A stretch of DNA of 64,000 nt. Origin: Chloroflexota bacterium. GTDB lineage: Bacteria; Chloroflexota; JAHJIN01. The stretch is from NCBI GenBank assembly GCA_018823415.1, contig JAHJIN010000457.1, forward strand, positions 1 to 64,000. Direction: 5' to 3'. The notes beneath the pieces were generated by a model. It worked only from the letters and a program-made list of their open reading frames with translations, was not told the origin of the DNA and searched no databases. Below, one piece after another: positions 59,996 to 64,000 of this stretch; position 1 is the first letter of the stretch; each line of letters begins with the position of its first letter. The translations under genes were made by a program, and so were the position numbers.

Positions 59996-60080
59996 CCCTA
60001 ACCTGGATAAACCAGAGCCAACCAGGTTGATGCTTCTGAAAATTCTTGCTCGTTGTACAAGAATTTCGCTGGTTAGGCCC
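59996..60080 (-). repeat. Short palindromic repeat family A, copy 3, in the predicted 5'UTR of the rpiB operon
   Basis: CCCTAACCTGGATAAACCAGAGCCAACCAGG...AAAATTCTTGCTCGTTGTACAAGAATTTCGCTGGTTAGGCCC (reverse complement of copies 1 and 2). Confidence 0.85.
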
Positions 60081-60097
60081 AAATCACGAGGTGAGGT

Positions 60098-60832
60098 GTG
60101 ACGGACGAGGCACGTGTGCGCGAGATCGTGCGGCAGGTGGTGACGCGGACCCAGCAGGGTCAGGGCCGGGGCAACAAGCCGCCCAGCCCCCGCTTTGTCA
60201 CCGCCGACGAGGTGACGGCTATCCCCGCCGGCGGCCAACTGGCCGTCGCACCCGGTACGCGCCTCACGCCCCTGGCCCGGGACGCGGCCCGCGAGCGCGG
60301 CGTGCGCATTGTGGAAGGGGCCGCGAGCGTGACCCCGGCGCGGTCAGCCTCGCCAGACCGCGTCGCGCCGGACCCGCAGCGCACCGTTGCCATCGGCGCA
60401 GATCATGGCGGCTATGCCATGAAAGAGGACCTCAAAAAGTTGTTGGCTGAGCTGGGCTATACGCCCGATGACGTGGGCACCCACAGCGCCGAGGCCGTAG
60501 ACTACCCGGATTTCGCCCAGGCCGTGGCCGAGCGGGTGAGCCAGGGCCGGGCCTTGCGCGGTATCGTGGTGGACGGGGCCGGGATCGGCTCGTGCATGGC
60601 GGCCAACAAGGTGCCCGGCGTGCGTGCCGCCTTGTGCTACGACCTGTCTACCGCCCGCAACGCCCGCGAGCACAACGACGCCAACGTGCTCACCTTGGGC
60701 GCGCAACTCATCGGCCCGGCGCTGGCCCGCGACATCGTCCGCGCGTTCCTGACCACCGCCTGCACCGCCGAGCGCCACCAGCGCCGCGTTGCCAAGATCA
60801 TGGACATCGAGCGGCGGTATTTGCGTCGTTGA
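60098..60832 (+). CDS. rpiB: RpiB/LacAB-family sugar-phosphate isomerase with ~90-aa N-terminal extension
   Basis: Extension MTDEARVREIVRQVVTRTQQ...FVTADEVTAIPAGGQLAVAPGTRLTPLARDAARERGVRIVE; core VAIGADHGGYAMKEDLKKLLAELGY...GIVVDGAGIGSCMAANKVPGVRAALCYD. Confidence 0.9.
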   Translation: MTDEARVREIVRQVVTRTQQGQGRGNKPPSPRFVTADEVTAIPAGGQLAVAPGTRLTPLARDAARERGVRIVEGAASVTPARSASPDRVAPDPQRTVAIGADHGGYAMKEDLKKLLAELGYTPDDVGTHSAEAVDYPDFAQAVAERVSQGRALRGIVVDGAGIGSCMAANKVPGVRAALCYDLSTARNAREHNDANVLTLGAQLIGPALARDIVRAFLTTACTAERHQRRVAKIMDIERRYLRR

Positions 60833-61093
60833 ATGGAGGCGATCCACATGGAGGATCCGATGCTTGAGCGAATCACCATCAATCCCCAGGTCATGGTGGG
60901 GAAACCTGTGATCAGGGGCACGCGACTGACCGTCGAGTATATCCTCAATTTGCTGGCTCATGGCGCGACCATTGACGAGATACTCCAAGAATACGATGGT
61001 CTGGAGCCAGAAGACATTCAGGCTTGCTTGCTGTTTGCGGTTCAATCTCTGGAAAGCATCACCTTCATGCCTCTGGCGATGGAGTTGGCCTGA
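60833..61093 (+). CDS. DUF433 protein (putative antitoxin)
   Basis: LERITINPQVMVGKPVIRGTRLTVEYILNLLAHGATIDEILQEYDGLEPEDIQACLLFA. Confidence 0.9.
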   Translation: MEAIHMEDPMLERITINPQVMVGKPVIRGTRLTVEYILNLLAHGATIDEILQEYDGLEPEDIQACLLFAVQSLESITFMPLAMELA

Positions 61094-61474
61094 ATGCGCT
61101 TTCTGGTGGACGAGTGTACCGGCCCCGCCGTAGCGCAATGGCTGCGCGCGCAGCAGCACGATGTCTTTTCCATCTTTGAACAAGCACGTGGACTGGATGA
61201 TGACGAGATCATCCAAAAAGCGTTCGAGGATGATCGGATCCTGATCACGAATGACAAGGACTTTGGGGAAAAGGTATACCGGGAGCAGTGGCCGCATCGC
61301 GGAGTAGTGCTGCTGCGTCTGGGTGATGAGCGGGCGCTGAACAAGATCAATGTTCTGCAACGACTTTTTGCCAAGCACGCGGATCAGTTGGTTGGGCAAT
61401 TTGTTGTAGTGACAGAGACGACTATTCGCTTTGCCCGTCAACGGCCGGATGACTTGCGAATGGGGATCGAATGA
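61094..61474 (+). CDS. DUF5615 PIN-like protein (putative toxin)
   Basis: [64 protein letters not shown]. Confidence 0.88.
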   Translation: MRFLVDECTGPAVAQWLRAQQHDVFSIFEQARGLDDDEIIQKAFEDDRILITNDKDFGEKVYREQWPHRGVVLLRLGDERALNKINVLQRLFAKHADQLVGQFVVVTETTIRFARQRPDDLRMGIE

Positions 61475-62403
61475 CTAGTCTAGACACAGAACGGCTCATC
61501 GAAACCATCACCCGTGAGGTGTTGACCATCCTGCGCCAGGGTGGTGGACTGGCGACCGGCATCGGCACCTGCGCCGACGGCAGCGTGTGCGTCTCGTGCG
61601 GGCTGTGCGTGGTCAAGTCGCCGGACGGCGTCCAGCAGGTGGTGGCAGCCGGGGCAGACCGCATTGGAGCCAGCCTGGGCGTCGCTGACGTGGCTCAACA
61701 ACTCGCCCGGTTCATCGACCACACCATTTTAAAGGCCGAGGCCACCGAGTCCCAGGTCCGCCAGTTGTGCGCCGAGGCCGCGCAGTACAGCTTTGCCGCC
61801 GTCTGCGTGAACCCCACCTGGGTGCACCTGTGCGCCGAACTGCTCTGCAACACGCCGGTCAAGGTCTGCACCGTGGTCGGTTTTCCCCTGGGGGCCACGC
61901 TCCCGGAGGTCAAGGCCTATGAGACGCGGCGTTGCATCCGGTTGGGCGCTGACGAAATTGACATGGTCATCAACGTGGGGGCGCTCAAGAGCGGCGACTA
62001 TGCCCTGGTGGAGCGCGACATCGCCGGGGTGGCCGCTGCCTGCCGCGAAGAAGGCGCGCACAGCAAGGTCATTATCGAGGCCGCCCTGCTCACCGACGAG
62101 GAAAAGATACAGGCGTGCACGCTGTCCAAGTCGGCCGGGGCCGACTTTGTGAAAACGTCCACCGGTTTTGGCCCCGGCGGGGCCACCGTGGATGACGTGG
62201 CCCTGATGCGGCGCGTGGTGGGGCCGGCCATGGGCGTCAAGGCGGCCGGCGGCATCCGCTCCTTCCAGGACGCCGAGGGCCTGGTGCGGGCCGGGGCCAC
62301 GCGCATTGGAGCCAGTGCCAGCGTGCGGATCATGCAAGAGGCCGCCGGCGCCAAGGTTGCGGCCGACCAGCCCCGGGCGGCCCGGGCCAGCGTGGGAGAA
62401 TAG
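61471..62403 (+). CDS. deoC: Deoxyribose-phosphate aldolase with ~80-aa Cys-containing N-terminal extension
   Basis: Extension [65 protein letters not shown]; core [23 protein letters not shown]...[20 protein letters not shown]...[22 protein letters not shown]. Confidence 0.92.
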   Translation: MTSLDTERLIETITREVLTILRQGGGLATGIGTCADGSVCVSCGLCVVKSPDGVQQVVAAGADRIGASLGVADVAQQLARFIDHTILKAEATESQVRQLCAEAAQYSFAAVCVNPTWVHLCAELLCNTPVKVCTVVGFPLGATLPEVKAYETRRCIRLGADEIDMVINVGALKSGDYALVERDIAGVAAACREEGAHSKVIIEAALLTDEEKIQACTLSKSAGADFVKTSTGFGPGGATVDDVALMRRVVGPAMGVKAAGGIRSFQDAEGLVRAGATRIGASASVRIMQEAAGAKVAADQPRAARASVGE

Positions 62404-62406
62404 CCC

Positions 62407-63840
62407 ATGATTCATCGGGCAAGGCCGGTGCTGAGCGCCGTGGCCCGTTTCATGCTTGCCGTCGTGCTCGTGGGAACAGTGCTGGGCGTTGTAAGCGGAT
62501 CGGCCCGGGCCGATAACCCCATCACCGTGAGTGGCTCTACGACTGCCAGCGAGTTTCCCCAGGCGTTGGTCTTTCGGCTCTCGGCTACTGACAGCGCAGC
62601 CGACATCACCAAAATCGAGTTGCGCTTCAAGCAGCGCGGCGACGCATCCACCGAGATTGCCAAACCCGAGTTCGTGCCGGGTCGCCAGGTCGAGGCCACC
62701 TATCGTTGGAAGACCGACAAGACCCAGGTGCCTCCCGGCGCTGCCGTCGAGTTTTACTGGATCGTGTCCGATGCGGCCGGCAACACGCTGACCACCGAGA
62801 CGCAGACCGTCTTTTACGATGACCTGCGCTTTCCCTGGAAGCAGCGTCGGAATGACGACATTGCCTTTTACTGGTACAAGGGCAGCGACGACTTTGGCGA
62901 TTATGTATTCAACGTCGCTACCAGTGCCCTGGGCCGCATCTCTACTGACATTGGTGCGCAGGTCGAGTATCCTATCCGCATCTATGCCTATGCGAACCAG
63001 GACGACTTTCGCTCGGCGTTCCCATCACTGGGCGGCACCCGGTTATGGATTGGTGGTCAAGCGTTTCCTGATCTGGCGATCACCGTGCAAATCCTGCCAG
63101 ACGCGGGCGATGATACCGACTGGATCCACGACGTGATCCCGCACGAGATCAGCCACCTGGTCTTTTACCAGGCTACACACCATCCGCCGGCCGATCCGCC
63201 GCGCTGGCTGGACGAGGGCCTGGCCCAGTACAACGAAGAATCCGACCAGTGGTATGCGATAGCGTTGGTGGAGGATGCCGCCGAGAACGGCACGCTGTTT
63301 TCGCTCAAGGTGTTGAGCGGCAGCTTTTTCAACGACCCGGACAAGACCCGGTTGGCCTACGCCGAGAGCTATCACGCCGTAGGGTATATATTCGATACCT
63401 ACGGGCGCGAGGGGATGGCCCGGCTCATCGCCGCGTTTGGGGCAGGCAAAACCCGAGATGCTGCTTTCCAGGAGGCTTTGGGCCTCTCGCTGGACGATTT
63501 CGACCAGCAGTGGCAGCGTAGCCTGGGGGTGACACCGGCCACGGCCCTGCCGTCGCCCACGCCATTGCCCACGGAGGACCGGCCCTGGCTCAACCCCACC
63601 GCGCCACCCTGGGCCAAAAAGACACCGGGCGGTCCCGAGGCGACGGCCATCACGCCCACCACACCCGGGACGCCGGTCGTGCAGGTGCAGACGCCGCCGC
63701 CGGTGGCACCGACCGGCACGCCGGTGCCGGGCAATGACACCCCGGTGTGGCTGACGGTCGTTGGCGGCACGTTCTGCTGTGCTAGCGCGGTCCTGGCAGT
63801 GGCCTTTTTGGTGGGGTTGGTTTGGCTGGTGCGGCGATAG
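62407..63840 (+). CDS. Peptidase-MA-like zinc metalloprotease, membrane-anchored
   Basis: Signal peptide; WIHDVIPHEISHLVFYQATHHPPADPPRWLDEGLAQYNEE (HExxH...E); C-terminal TM WLTVVGGTFCCASAVLAVAFLVGLVWLVRR. Confidence 0.85.
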   Translation: MIHRARPVLSAVARFMLAVVLVGTVLGVVSGSARADNPITVSGSTTASEFPQALVFRLSATDSAADITKIELRFKQRGDASTEIAKPEFVPGRQVEATYRWKTDKTQVPPGAAVEFYWIVSDAAGNTLTTETQTVFYDDLRFPWKQRRNDDIAFYWYKGSDDFGDYVFNVATSALGRISTDIGAQVEYPIRIYAYANQDDFRSAFPSLGGTRLWIGGQAFPDLAITVQILPDAGDDTDWIHDVIPHEISHLVFYQATHHPPADPPRWLDEGLAQYNEESDQWYAIALVEDAAENGTLFSLKVLSGSFFNDPDKTRLAYAESYHAVGYIFDTYGREGMARLIAAFGAGKTRDAAFQEALGLSLDDFDQQWQRSLGVTPATALPSPTPLPTEDRPWLNPTAPPWAKKTPGGPEATAITPTTPGTPVVQVQTPPPVAPTGTPVPGNDTPVWLTVVGGTFCCASAVLAVAFLVGLVWLVRR

Positions 63841-63859
63841 ATAACCAAAGGAGCCTAGA

Positions 63860-64000
63860 ATGTCTCCCTCGACATGTCCTTGTTGCGGCAAAGCTTCGAT
63901 TCCGTGGCGAAGAAGAATGTCAGTGAGTTACGCACGTTCACTCACATGTAGTGAATGTGGCGAAACGCTAGGTTATCCTGTTTGGAAAATCATCCTGAAT
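63860..64000 (+). CDS. Zinc-ribbon protein, truncated by window end
   Basis: MSPSTCPCCGKASIPWRRRMSVSYARSLTCSECGETLGYPVWKIILN...; AGGAG-like RBS. Confidence 0.6.
   Translation, partial: MSPSTCPCCGKASIPWRRRMSVSYARSLTCSECGETLGYPVWKIILN

Overview
This 64 kb, GC-rich window looks like a Chloroflexota (Anaerolineae-like) chromosome; the lineage is inferred from gene content and I ran no searches. I support about 50 protein-coding genes and one tRNA-Arg. Main blocks: an IS607-family element (serine recombinase + TnpB, cut by the window start) inserted into a DHH-phosphoesterase gene; rpsB-tsf-pyrH-frr-uppS-cdsA; a 7TM-GAF sensor; an archaeal-type mevalonate cluster (HMG-CoA reductase, HMG-CoA synthase, thiolase, DUF35, mevalonate kinase) located where many bacteria carry dxr; a DEAD-box helicase; TPR/FW-domain/propeller and SH3-repeat proteins; leuCDB-cimA; an adenylate cyclase-ATPase-TPR protein; a STAND ATPase coupled to a secreted protein; trmD; a prenyl-quinone block (ubiE-like, polyprenyl synthase, radical SAM/SPASM, UbiA); class I aldolase; adenosine deaminase; an alpha-amylase lipoprotein; and an rpiB-DUF433-DUF5615-deoC cluster. 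Leading hunt items: (1) RpiB and DeoC with extra N-terminal segments resembling bacterial microcompartment encapsulation peptides, with a toxin-antitoxin-like pair between them; (2) a 103-bp MITE-like element nested inside a second short palindromic repeat family, with a 6-bp target duplication and uninterrupted copies elsewhere in the window; (3) an HTH-like domain shared by a membrane sensor and a STAND ATPase; (4) a shared C-terminal (F/Y)LPLVL(R/K) tail on two secreted proteins; (5) mevalonate genes in place of dxr. No CRISPR array or rRNA was seen.
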